Source: Roridomyces roridus (lineage: Eukaryota; Basidiomycota; Agaricomycetes; Agaricales; Mycenaceae). Taken from it: a stretch of DNA of 64,000 nt. Positions 53,069 through 64,000 of this stretch are shown in pieces. The stretch spans positions 1-64,000 of the forward strand of contig JARKIF010000043.1 in assembly GCA_029378245.1 (NCBI GenBank), given 5' to 3'. The position numbers and the translations under genes are program-made. Position 1 is the first letter of the stretch; each line of letters starts with the position of its first letter. Below the pieces are notes generated by a model. It had not been told where the DNA came from and made no database searches. It saw nothing but the letters and a program-made list of their open reading frames with translations.

Positions 53069-56000
53069 TTACAATTCGTCCCGAGGAGCCTCGGCGACAT
53101 CTTCAGCAGGCGGGACCGCCGCCGCAGTAGGGTCGGGCGAATCCTTCTTGGGACTAGCGGATCCCGCCAAAGCATTCACATCAACAGCCGCAATCCCCGA
53201 CCTTATCGTCCCCTCTTCCGCAAGCTTGCTCGCAAATCTAGCAATCTCAGAATCATACTCCTCCCACTCTGGGATTTGTCGCGCCCGGTCAAGCTTCGGT
53301 TCTTTCTGTACAAAGTATAAGTACTAATCGCCTCCAAAGTAGGTCGGTGCTTACAGTCAGAGGATTTTGACACAAATCGATGGTCTTGGCGCGATGAAGC
53401 CGGTCCTTGCTGCCTTTTGGAGGGTCAGTCAAGATACGACGGGACTGTAATCAGACTCACACCACGTTTCGCACTAGCAACAGAAATCAGTCGAGTGCGC
53501 CCACATTTAAAGACTGGTACTTACCCATAGCCAATCTTCGGGCAACGAATACTGGGGAGAACATTCAGATGATGTCTAGTCAAAGAGGGAGTGCTCACAA
53601 TGGGAACTTCGCGTTGAAGGTTATTCGGAAGATCTGAAGGCGAGGTTAAGCGACGATGGACTAAGAAATAAGGTCAGACCTTGGTCGAGATTCGCTAGCG
53701 ATGCTGGATCAGCAGAGAGCTGCTGGTACTGTCCCCGAAGAATGTCCTATTGGCATTGGTAAGAAGACGGAAAGCCGAAGAGGGGACGCCTCACTCCAGC
53801 TGCAAGCTACAACGCGCGATGAGCTAAGGCACTGATTTCCGACCTAGCAACGCACCTTGCGGAACCTAACAAGGTCAATAACATACAGCGCGCTTCGAGA
53901 CGAGTCAGTATCAGGTTTTCGGACAATGGAAGTCGGTGCTTACCTAATATGATACGGCCGTCCCTGCAGGAACTCTTTCCAATACCCCGTCTTCCAGAAC
54001 CGGAAACCCTCCATGTCGGTGTTGTCGTCACCCATGGGCGTGTACCCGTACGGCGCCCCATGAAGATCAAGGTCCACAAGCTCTTGCAGATCGGCCCGCA
54101 CAATTTGGTCCGCATCGACAAAGATGACCTTCTTCAGGTCCATAGGGAACAGGACGTCGAGGAAGAGAATCTTGTAGGCCCAGATAATCCGCTGCTTCTC
54201 TTTCTGCGCCCGGAGCCATGACGGCCACTTGTACGTCACCAATTCATACTGGAAGTCATAGGCTTTCGCAAGGTGAGGAATAAATTCCTGCAACGAGGTG
54301 AGCAGACGGATTGGAGGACAAGGAGAGCACACACGAGGAAAGAGGGCGACAGGAAGTTCTCGATAAACCAGAACTTGACGGTACTATTCGTGTTTTTGAG
54401 CACACTGAGGATCATGATCGACACGAATCGCTATAGGGGTAATCAGCCTCTGTCGACGCGGACAGGAATCCACAGTACCTCGTAGAGTAAACCCGAGGCT
54501 ACAGTGAAGATGTTAATGTCCGCTTGAGTAGACACAGGCACCAGCTCAGCAGAAGTGGCGGTTTCCTTCGGCTGGAATATCGCCTTGACACTGAAAGTCC
54601 ATCAGGGTGTGTAAAAACGGAGGATGAATGGACCATACCGAGACGCCAGATGTCCCAGGAGACCAGACGGCTTCTCGTCGTCGTCCTGCCCTTCCTCCGG
54701 ATCCGACAGAACGTCTGCCCGCTCCATACCCCGGACGCGACTAAACCGAGGGTAGATCGTCAAGCCTTCAAAACTCGTCACGGAAATCTCATCTCCCACT
54801 TCCGCCACAGTCCGACTATCCAGACCCTCGTTCCCGACACTATCCATAACAAAGATATCCCGCCCCCGGCCCTCGCGAATCTCAAGCTTGAAAACCCCTG
54901 GCGCCGCCTTGAATTGCAGGTACCCCAAATTCGCGACAACCTGCGTATCATCCACAGGAGTCAAATCGCCATCCAACAGCTGCAGCTGAAGTCCACGAGG
55001 CGGAGCATTCGTCAGCCCATCCCGCGCATGACCCTCGACCACCAAGTAATCAAGCGCAAACACCGCATCCACACTGGAATCCTGCGGCGACAGACTACCG
55101 AGCTGGATATTATCCAGATCGTAAAGCGCTTCCCGAGGCCGCACGAGCCAAGAAGGAGGCACGTCCATGCCCAGAGTGTAAATCGGCTCAACGGGCAAGC
55201 CATCAAAAACTGCTTGGGCCGGAATCTCCGTCCTGAAAACATATCAGCGGAAATGCGTCGCAACTCGAGCAATGACATACCCATCGGCATCAAACGCCAA
55301 AGAAGGGAGAAGCGTGTATCGGTAGAAGCGCTTGAGCGGGATCTAATGTACCATGAGCCTTTGACTTTGAAAATCGAGAAACGGCACAGACCTCCTGGTG
55401 CGCCAACGGGTTTGTGTATACTTTGATGTACATGTCGGGGATATGCGCGATCCACTAAACGAGAGTAAGTCGCTGCAAGCAAATAACCAGGAGAACACGC
55501 ACCTCCAAAAGACTCGACCATTTCTGTGCCATCTCACTGACCGGGTCTACAATCACGGCGATATGATACAGAGCCGTGGTATTGTCGCCATATTTGAATG
55601 AGCTACACAGGGCATGAGAAGGAGAAGGGCGGGAAGCTCGAAGAGACTTACGAATACTGATCGTCAAGCATCAAGTAATTCCTGTTTCGCGGTCGTTTCG
55701 GAGCATCAAAGATACCACCACCGTTGGGCTCAGGAGCTTGCAGGGCAGCCAATACCGAAGTGGCCATGGAAATGAGTGTCGCAGAAGATGCGCTAAGAAA
55801 AACATCAGCATTGCACCTTGACATCGGGATCCAGGACGTACCGATCTGCCTGCATGAGTTCAGGCTTGATACTCTGCAACGCCTTCATAACCGGCTCAGC
55901 CCTCCTCCTCAGCTCGTAGCTCTCCAGCGTCCTAAAGTCTAAACTAACAAAGTCCCCGCCTTTAATAGGCCCAACGACCTACACTGCGTCAGCCTCCACA

Positions 56001-59000
56001 CGCGCAAGCCAGGCATTATACCACTCACCCGCCCGTTAACAACAAGCGCCTGCTGCCCAGGCGCAAGCTGCAGCTCCCTCGCAACTAACCGACTGCTCTT
56101 GACAAACTTGTCATAGTCCTCAGCGCTATACCCAGCGAGTCCCACACCGTCGGTCAAATCATCATCTCCTTTGGTCAAAGGGATCTGCGACCCCTCGCTC
56201 GGCACGACGGGTACCTCAAACTCGAGCCCCAGAGCCCTGAGAAGACGAGTTGACGAGGCCTTTGATAGCAAGTTCCGTCCCAGGAGGTGCGAAAGGAGCC
56301 AAGACACCGGAGGGCGGGCTATCGAGTCGGGGTTGACGGAGCTCGGGTTGTGTACGACTGATAGACGCGTCTTGGAGCCAGTTTCCTTTACCCGTTTTAT
56401 CAGTCTTCCACGGCATTCCAACTAGAAAGAGGAAGACTGACGATAGATAAAAGCGCTTGCTGGAGGAGTCCCAACCCTTCTTGACTATCAAAATCCGCGA
56501 CAACGTATATCGTGAGAGGAATCTGCTCCGTCTCCGCTAAAGGCAAACATCAGCGCAATCCCAAGGAAAAAAGCATGAAAGGCACAAACAAGGGTAAACA
56601 AAGGAAGACGGTGCGACGCGGAATCCTGTGCGTTTGAAAAGCGCCGGGACGTCCACAACCCTGATATCTCCCGACTTGGGGAAGATATACGGGTTGCGCC
56701 GCAAGCTGGTCGTGGGGAGGTCGTAGAAGTAAGTAGCGATGCTCTCCGCTGCTGCTTCCTCCGTAATGATACCGCTATAGAGCTAACGAATCAATGAGTA
56801 AGAATTCGCAAGGAAAGATGAAGGTAAACGTACCGCTTCCTGAAGATGCTGCAGCTGCAACTGGATCTCTCCTTGCATCCCACGCCAGAAGAGCTGGACC
56901 GAGATCAGCTTGGGGTTCAGCAACGCAGTAAAAGTCTGCTCACGTCGTCCATCTCCAAATGCTTTCCATTGACAAAGCCATGCCCCGTCGGTGAGGAAGC
57001 GAGATCAGCCCCCAGCCGCTCGACATACTTGCGTCCCTTCTGCACTGGATCCTCCGAATCGCCAACGGCAGCGATTATAGCGTCAAAGTCAGGCGGGGCT
57101 GGTATTTCGGCTTCAGCCTGGGTCTCGCCGTCTTCAGAAACAACGGGCACCGGCGGCCCAACTTCCTCAACAAGCTCCATAAAGGCTGCGCGTACAGCTA
57201 CCCAATCAAGCGTTGTTGGCCCTCCGTTGCCCGGGAACGAAGAATACACCTATTCATCTACCTTCAGATAATCCGCATCGGATACAAGTAAAATCGACAA
57301 ACCTGTCTCAAAAGGCCCATCGTCCTCCTCCTCCCATACGTCTTGACGCAATGATAAAACAACCGGGCCATCTTCGCACTATCACTGTCCTCGCCACCGT
57401 CCACAAGTGGGACGATGCCGAATCTGAAGGGGAAGTTGCGGCTGATGATAGACGCAACGGCGTTTGTGATAGTCTGCAGGCTGTCTCGAGAGGAGAGGTC
57501 GAGAACTAGAACGACATTGAAGAGGTTAAGTTGGACTTGGTGAAATTGGCCGGGGTAGACAGGGCGGAGGAGCTATCAAGCAAGTTAGCGGCAAGAAGGA
57601 GGGAAAGCAAGCGACTTGCAGCGTGGATTGAGGGCGACCAGGAGTTATACCTGCATAAAGATGAGTCTCAGACCGTTGAACAGCCGTCAATCTTACCTCG
57701 TATCCTTCTCAATATCATTCCACCACACAATAACATCCCCGCCCTCCGGCCTATCACTCGCATCGAAAACACCATCCAGCACGCCACCGGAATCACTGCC
57801 CGCAGCAGCCACCTCGGGATGCGTGAGCAGCTCCATCGCCTCGGCCCTCTCCAGCCCCAACGAAATCAAGCTCTCCATCACGCCCCGCTCCTTCTTGACC
57901 AACCTCAAAAGCCCCAGCGGCGTGACCTCCTTCTCCTGCAGCACCGCGCCGTTAAACCAAAATACGCCCAGACCCGCCTGCGCTCTAAGCTGGTTGGCAT
58001 GCACCTCCTCTTGGAGCGATTCGTTGACAATGACACGCCGCGAGAGCGCTGACATGTATTTCGGGAAGTTTTGGGAAAGTTGGGTGAGGGTAGCGAGTGG
58101 CTCGTCCGAGTCGGCAATGAGCTGCGTCGCTTGGAAGCCGACGGCTGCGAGCGCCTCTTCGGAGAGGGTGGCATCGGTGGAGGGTTCCTCGGGTTCAGGG
58201 TATGCGTTGATGAGAGAAAGGACGGGGTCTTCTGCCGCTGGCGCTGCTTCAGAGGCGGCGGAAGTGGACTTGGAGTGTCCATTCCCGTTGTTTCTGTCGT
58301 CCAACGCCAGGTAATCCATCTTCTTGAGGTCGAGGGAAACGCCATAGCCCGAGAGGAAGTTGCGCGGTGCCTCCTCCGAGCGGGCTGTGTTACCGGGGAT
58401 GGGACGGAACACGTATTGTAGAGAGGGAACGGGTTTGTCTGCTAGGGCAAACAAATAAGAGTGCAGCTCGCGGAAGTTGGGAGAGTCGAAGGACGCGTAG
58501 AAAATGGCAGTGCGCGATGGTGGGTCTAGGGTCCGAGATGGCGGTGGGTGGACGTGGTCGAACGTCAAAAGCTTCGGTCGAACGAATGTCGGGCTGCGAG
58601 AAATCAGGCAAAATACGAGAAAATTCGGAGGACGACGCACGAGCCCTCGACGGAAGAAGTGTTGCTGGCATCTATAGTCTCTATTCCCGCTAGGTGGGAC
58701 AGCTTCTCGACGTCGCAAACGACCTCCCCATACCAGTCCACCCATGACCCGCATTTAGGATCCTCGGTATGCGTTTGGTAGTGTTGGTAGAACGCCTCGA
58801 TTTTGGGTGTCGCGGCGTGAAGTGCGAGGTTCATCTCCACCGTGGACATGGACCCCTCCGACAGGAATCCATGGGTGGCGGCTACCTGCAGTGCAAACTG
58901 GTGGACTGCCTCGCCGACCATTTGCTGCGAAGACGGCGAGTTTTCTGGGTCCGTGACGCGATGCACAAAGGGGAAGAATGCATCTGGGTTTTCGAGCGCA

Positions 59001-59184
59001 ACGGTCTCTCTTTTTTGAAACCAATTCAGCCGTATCCAGAGAGCAGGGCTGAGCAAGCGTACATGATCTCTAGAAGCAAAGGAGGTGCCGGCCAAGAGGA
59101 TTTGAGGTTTACTTTCACCGGAGGACTGGCTGCGGTGGTGCTGGCAGCAAGGCAGCAAGCCGCAAGGATGGCTCTTCGCCTCAT
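53069..59184 (-). CDS. UDP-glucose:glycoprotein glucosyltransferase (UGGT, GT24)
   Basis: ER-lumen folding sensor that re-glucosylates misfolded N-glycoproteins so that calnexin can rebind them. Start ATG 59184, signal peptide [19 protein letters not shown], first exon ending LLLEI; many exons with introns of about 45-60 nt. N-terminal thioredoxin-like sensor region: [60 protein letters not shown]. Beta-sandwich region: [20 protein letters not shown] then [31 protein letters not shown]. Catalytic GT24 domain at the C-terminus: [38 protein letters not shown] with the metal-binding [47 protein letters not shown]. The protein ends APRDEL, an H/KDEL-type ER retrieval signal. I saw no break in the parts read; individual splice sites in the middle were not all checked. 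Confidence 0.93.
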
Positions 59185-59628
59185 CTTGCACGACAGCTAG
59201 CCAATGAATGTAGAATTCGAGAGAGGGTGATGTGGAGGACACGTCAAAGGGGGCACAGCCACCCCCGCGACGCGTCTTTCTCTTGAACCTCATGACCCTG
59301 TGTTCAATTTTGGGTGCTTGTTCTGTGAACCTCTTCATGCACTGGAACTCGACTCATCAAGCCTGTTGCCTCCCCTGATCTGGCTGGTTTACTCAAACCC
59401 GAAAAATTTAAAACGCGGCTCCTTGTGCCACCAAAATTAAATCCCAACCAGGGTGTATGACCGGCTGCCTTTCTCCCCGGAGGTCACCTGCCCAATATCT
59501 AAATGCAACACGTTCCTTGAATTCTAATTTCTACAGCACTCTGGCGTGTCTGCCAGCCAGACCCGATTTCTGAAAGCTGGAATGAAGTTCAGAGTTCTGG
59601 GCCTGAATCAACCCGGGGCCTCAATTAC

Positions 59629-59635
59629 TATAAAA
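59629..59635 (+). promoter_or_regulatory. TATA box (TATAAAA) of the carbonic anhydrase gene
   Basis: Placed 43 bases before the ATG at 59672, in the 490-base gap shared with the divergent UGGT gene. Confidence 0.5.
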
Positions 59636-59671
59636 CCAGTCCTTCTTCACTCAAAGACCCCACCAAACCAA

Positions 59672-60435
59672 ATGGCCACCGCTCGAATCGCTTCCGATGT
59701 TGCCAACATCGACCGTTTACTTTTGGAGCGCAACGCGGCATGGGCTCAGATAATCACAGACAAGGATCCAGCGTACTTTCCGAATCTCGCTACGTCGAAA
59801 CAAGAGCCAAAGGTAATTTTCCAAAAGGCGTTGAACATTACAATCGTTCATGAATTTCTTGTAGGTGTTGTGGATCGGTTGTGCGGACTCGCGTGTGCCA
59901 GAGACCACCATCTGCAATTCTTCTCTAGGAGACATATTCACGCACAGAAATATCGCCAAGTATGCTGGTTTCCCTCTACTTTGAAAGCCACTCAACAACA
60001 TCAGCCTGGCGACACCCACCGACGATTCTGCGCAGGCCGTCGTCCAATACGCTCTCACCCTTCCCGTCGATTACAGTACGTATTTCATTTCTCATATCCT
60101 AATAAAGTTTACCCTCCCAAGTCATCGTAGTCGGACACACCCACTGCGGCGGCATCCAAGCCGCACTCTCCATCGCCCAAGGCATCCAACCTCCCAACAT
60201 CCCCAAAGACTCCCCCGTCGACCGCTGGCTCGTCCCCATAGTCCAACTCGCCAAAGAACTAGGCGGTTGGAACGTCCCACCCACCGAGGCTGATTTTCGT
60301 CGACTTGCAGTGGAGAATGCGCGTCGCCAGGTGGCTAATTTGTCGAAACTGGCAATAGTACAAGACGCACCGGTCCATCTTCGTGCGTGGTTGTTCGAAA
60401 TCGAGAAAGGGCGCCTCGTAGATGTCGGGGTGTAA
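59672..60435 (+). CDS. Beta-class carbonic anhydrase
   Basis: Zinc enzyme interconverting CO2 and bicarbonate; no targeting peptide, so probably cytosolic. Four exons: 59672-59812, 59865-59959, 60005-60075, 60122-60435 (206 aa), introns 45-52 nt. [20 protein letters not shown], then [17 protein letters not shown] containing zinc ligand Cys and the Asp/Arg catalytic dyad, [18 protein letters not shown], and [14 protein letters not shown] with the His and Cys zinc ligands. All catalytic residues are present and the length is usual for fungal beta-CAs. It diverges from the UGGT gene and has its own TATA box. Confidence 0.95.
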
Positions 60436-61165
60436 ATTCTGATTCAATTCTTTCTGGTTTCACCCCGAGTCCCGACGACCAACCTTCAAATTACATTCCC
60501 CTACCTAGACAGCAGCTTGTATGTAGAGTGAGATTACGATGGCCTTAGTGCATGACCGAGCCGCGTTCCCCATTCTCACTTTGGAAAACATTTAAATTGA
60601 AAGCCGCCCTGGTCCAGCCCGCTCTCAAACGATCAGCGTGTGCCGCTCCGCTTTACAACGTCATCGGTGTGGTCCGAGCCTGTTCCTGAACCGCGTCGCA
60701 GTCTCAGTTCCACTACTTGGATCTTGAACGCCGACCGCGGAATTACAGCACAGAGTGGGCTTTTTGTTTTAGGTTTCATCGGCGGAAACGCCTCCACCAA
60801 CCTGTCCTCTCAGCCCTGAAGCTCGAATTGTGCCAGTAATAACCTTTCTCCTTGGGTCTGATCTCGACGTTCAAGGCATTTCTGAATCGGTCAAGCTCAG
60901 GACCGTCGAGGCTCGGGCCACGATTGATGAACTGGATTTCTCTTTCATATTGTCAGTCGCAAGTAGAGTAGGTAGGAAGATACGAATGTAGGTAAGTAGT
61001 GCGTTGTACACATACACAGGTCGGGAGTAGACTCGACCGACACATAAGTTAGGTTTGCTATCGTATCGTACAAGGAAGGAATGATTCAGCGTTGTGAATG
61101 GATCAACGAAAGGAAAGGAAGGCATAGCGCTGGTGATGATGATACACTCGATATTGACACACCCA
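60436..61165. other. Intergenic, convergent 3' regions
   Basis: No coding frame recognised between the carbonic anhydrase stop and the stop of the next minus-strand gene. Confidence 0.45.
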
Positions 61166-62259
61166 CTAACTCGTCGCCACCCTCTGCTTCCTCCGCGCCC
61201 CAACAGACGAGCTAGTCTTCCTGCGCTCGCCAATAGGTGGTAACACACCAGGCCCAGGCTTGCTATCCGGAGGAAGCGCGAAATACGGGGCCGCGTAGGG
61301 CTGCGTGCGTGGTTTGGGTGGGGGTGATGCTACCTCCTTCTCCTTCTCACGACGCTCACTCAACCAACAGCGCGGCGAATCTGCTGGACTCGGAGGAAGG
61401 GAGGGAAGAGTTGGGATGGCAGGTACGGGTGGCAGCAAATCAGCAAAGCTGCTTCCGCTATTGCTGCGGCGCGAATGGTGAAAGCCTGGACACGAAGCGA
61501 CGCGCGTAAGGACTAGAATCAAATGAATGAGCCGAGGACAGTGAGAAGAGATGCAAGTGTACGTACGGGCTTTGGGCCGACACGTTGTACTCCGTTGTAG
61601 CTCCCGCAGTGGGGATGGAGAGCGGCTGATGCGTGTCGGAGATGTGGCGCCAGAGGCTGGTAGGGTGGACACATCCTTGCACGCCCGTTTGTCGCCAAAC
61701 AGCTTGAATCGAGACCGTCGACGGCGCCCTCGTGCATCAGGTGACGTCTCTGTCGAGTCTACCGTCAATTGGGAGGTACTGCTCTCCGAGGTGAACGACG
61801 ACTGCGTGGGCGCGGGTGATACTGAGATGACAGGCTGGTCCTTGAGGGGCTCGAAATGCACCACCTGCTCGGATTCGACGACGGTGGTTTCTGAAGACAT
61901 GGAAGGGGTGCGTTTCATGTCGAGTTGCACGTAGACTTGGCCCTTGGCCTGCACAAGACGGAGCTTCACTGGGCTCCGGTGTCTTGAAAGGGATCGTGGC
62001 TTTTCGTCGCGTGCGTCTTTTGAAGGGGAAGGAGGGGAAGGAGTGGAGGCCTTGACCGCGGCATCGGGAATTTGGATTATAGGCTGCTGAGGCCCGGAAA
62101 TAAAGAAACTGAGGATAGTTGCAAACAAGCTCTGCGGCGTCGTTCAGCTCCGAAAGACAAAGAGAGTAGGCGAAAACGCACGATAGAGAACCCCACAGAC
62201 GCAGAAAGCAGTCCACCCAGGCAAACGAAGAAGGCGTATTCCCGCTTTGCGCAGTCCAT
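61166..62259 (-). CDS. Hypothetical Ser/Pro-rich protein with N-terminal membrane segments, 329 aa
   Basis: Exons 62182-62259, 61567-62131, 61166-61512. The first exon gives MDCAKREYAFFVCLGGLLSA then SVGFSI, and the second continues SLFATILSFFISGPQQPIIQ: two adjacent hydrophobic stretches, so a hairpin or signal-anchored protein. The rest is low-complexity: basic and Ser/Pro-rich (SLSRHRSPVKLRLVQAKGQV, RGRRRRSRFKLFGDKRAC, PTLPSLPPSPADSP) and ends GERRKTSSSVGARRKQRVAT. The second intron (61513-61566) is 54 nt and in frame, so it could be retained. Not recognised; probably a fungus-specific cytoplasm-facing tail protein. Confidence 0.68.
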
Positions 62260-63507
62260 TTCGCCGGGAAAAAAGAGTCAAGATGCCAGGGTGTGGTGGT
62301 GGGAGGACGAATTTGAAAGAAAAACGGGCTTGGCATCCTGCGAGTCAGCCTTATTTATTACGCTGCGGCCGTAGTCAGAAGCTGATTGTCATCCGAAGTT
62401 CGGTCGGCTAGGCTTTTGGAGATATGAAACTTCAGAAACACGTAGAGGGTTTTATGGAAGGAGTCGGGGTGAGTCGGGATGCCGACTTGCGCGTTTCAAG
62501 TACCTCTCCTACAAATTCCCCTCCTCGATTTCTTGGGAAAGTCTGGACCTTGGTTGGTGCCGTCGAGGATTTGCTTGTTACGGACAACGGCGACAATGAT
62601 ATGCACAGCTCGGATCGTCAGAAGAACTGTTGGTTGGCAACTCAATTCATCCCATCGCTCCACAGCACCCACTTCGCCATTTCGGAGCTTGTCAGAGACT
62701 CGAAGGTGTCCGTAGGTATCGCCTCGGTCCGTCGGCGTACGGATCGAGTGCCGCAACCAAAGTTATGGCTATGCCGTTGTCGAACGCGGGCGGTACCTGG
62801 GTAGCATCAGGGTCGGCCTGATTAATGGAGTTCAGCGCTCAGCGCTCAGAATCGGCGGATTTTGCTCGTAGAGGTTCAAACGAAGAGCTCGAGGAATCGA
62901 CGAGGATGACACGCCCCACGGTGGCGTGATTTGATGGCCGTCCTGTTTGAATTTGACACTCACCTGCACTTCAACCTGCATCCGACTCTGTGCCATCCAC
63001 CTGGCGAAAGATTTCCTCAAGTTCAAATTGCTTCACTGAGCCACACAACGAGCTGGCTCTCTCCCACAGTCCTACTTGGTACGTATGCTCTCAACCGGTT
63101 CCGTGCAAGAACTTGGAAGCCAAGGAACCAACATGCATTTCAGATCTTCCGCCGGAGAATTAACAACATCTTGGAAGGCTACTACTCTTATTCTCGAGCA
63201 GGTAGAACCAGGATATCAGTGTCATCACTTCAAGGGCCGCCGCCGCGCCGGGCAAATCAGTCCCGTGCAGCGCACAGGCGGGTCCGAATGACCCACTATC
63301 CCGATAATCTCCCACTCTGACGAACCGTTGACCATCGTAATTCTGGAACGAAGACATCCTCACATGGTTCTGAGGGTGTCATATGAGAACGAAAAAATGG
63401 ATAAATGGCACTGTACGTCCGACTCGATCCCTTTGTGCTTCCCACCTCCCCTCATGTAAGATATTTCGTTCTCGTACTGGAATTCGACTAACAGAGAGGT
63501 TATTAGC
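62260..63507. other. Intergenic, divergent promoters
   Basis: About 1.2 kb between two divergent genes. Open frames are short; I see no repeat or gene. Confidence 0.45.
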
Positions 63508-64000
63508 ATGCGGTGGACGATTCAAGTTGTGTTGGCTGCTCTTCTTCACCTCCACGCGGCGAGTGGACAAGGGACCCTCGGGTTGGCCGATGGCTTCACA
63601 TCCTTCAACAACTCCATATTCTCGGTCCAGCTCGTCAAGGACTCGCAGACGCTTTATTCCCTATCGCCTGCTGGTTCGACGTTCAATTTTGTACCGACTG
63701 ATCAGTGCGTACCAAGTATTCTCGGAGAGACTGCCGTTAACTTGATTCGTAGGATGACTGCCCGCCAGAACAACAGCAACTATCATCTCGGTGATATTAC
63801 CTTCCGCGGTCCGTGATATTCCCATCAAAGCAACCACGCAAATGGACTCAACTCCACATAGCTCGCAAAGTGGGGTCTACGACATGGATCAGCGGCGACT
63901 CGTCCGCTGCGCGTAAAAAACTAACACCGGGAGCGGCCTCCGGAACCACCTTTGCCTCTGCAAATTTGGCACCCACTCTCCCGACGACGTCACTGCTCAA
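63508..64000 (+). CDS. Secreted protein, DUF5695-like (5' part, cut by window end)
   Basis: Exons 63508-63704, 63753-63808 and 63862 onward. Signal peptide MRWTIQVVLAALLHLHAASG, then GLADGFTSFNNSIFSVQLVK, SLSPAGSTFNFVPTDQMTAR, NNSNYHLGDITFRARKVGS, and WISGDSSAARKKLTPGAAS, LASANLAPTLP-type text to the window end. This opening (GLADGF...VQLVKDSQT...YHLGD) recalls the basidiomycete secreted DUF5695 proteins, some of which sit near carbohydrate-active folds; I rely on memory of the pattern, so the name is tentative. The first intron is 48 nt and in frame; splicing it removes a stretch that would interrupt TDQ-MTARQNN. Confidence 0.6.

Noticed and set aside
54524..55426. Plus-strand 300-codon frame
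   Set aside because: Antisense to the beta-sandwich region of UGGT, whose minus-strand reading is clearly the real one.
61551..61934. Plus-strand open frame opposite the Ser/Pro-rich gene
   Set aside because: Antisense shadow of a well-supported spliced gene.

Overview
The window is nuclear DNA of a filamentous basidiomycete. The genes are cut by many very short introns (mostly 44-55 nt, GT-AG with a few GC-AG), and the families present are typical of Agaricomycetes: DUF6534-type membrane proteins, F-box/LRR proteins, Old Yellow Enzymes, SMYD-like SET proteins, aminoglycoside-phosphotransferase-like proteins and a CYP relic. A Rhizoctonia/Ceratobasidium-like fungus is my guess from family content; nothing in the sequence proves it. 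Exon boundaries below were read by hand from splice consensus, reading frame and family similarity.

Layout. 0-7.3 kb (all minus strand): 3' part of an Ark/NAK-family protein kinase, a Ctr copper transporter, and two spliced hypothetical genes with an unresolved stretch between them. 7.7-17.4 kb is gene-poor and full of decay: a broken copy of a 165-residue family, a broken Old Yellow Enzyme (OYE), a DUF6534 membrane-protein gene broken by a 20-bp tandem duplication, and long stretches where I can resolve no gene. 17.4-35.5 kb is a block of duplicated genes in mirror order: OYE(-) SET(+) F-box(-) OYE(-) | terminal-repeat element | F-box(+) SET(-) OYE(+) 165-aa gene(+). Only the last OYE is open throughout. 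36.2-37.0 kb is a clean terminal-inverted-repeat element. 37.3-39.3 kb is an intact secreted serine carboxypeptidase. 39.7-42.5 kb holds three related decayed fragments. 43.1-45.1 kb is a spliced hypothetical gene. 46-47.2 kb has a tRNA-like sequence and a P450 pseudogene. 47.3-48.0 kb is a Cys-containing hypothetical gene. 48.3-52.8 kb is a tandem triplet of phosphotransferase-like genes. 53.1-62.3 kb returns to ordinary genes: UDP-glucose:glycoprotein glucosyltransferase (ER folding control), a beta-carbonic anhydrase and a Ser/Pro-rich membrane protein. The window ends in the 5' part of a secreted DUF5695-like protein.

How the parts fit. The outer thirds are conserved housekeeping genes; the middle is a duplication-prone accessory region where flavoenzyme, SET, F-box and kinase-like families were copied, inverted and largely broken. 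Three of the four OYE copies carry different disabling changes. The tandem triplet shares a duplicated leader, an unusual GC-AG intron at one position, and loss of the usual kinase catalytic residues. Several frame breaks are single-base losses, so assembly error must be weighed against real decay.
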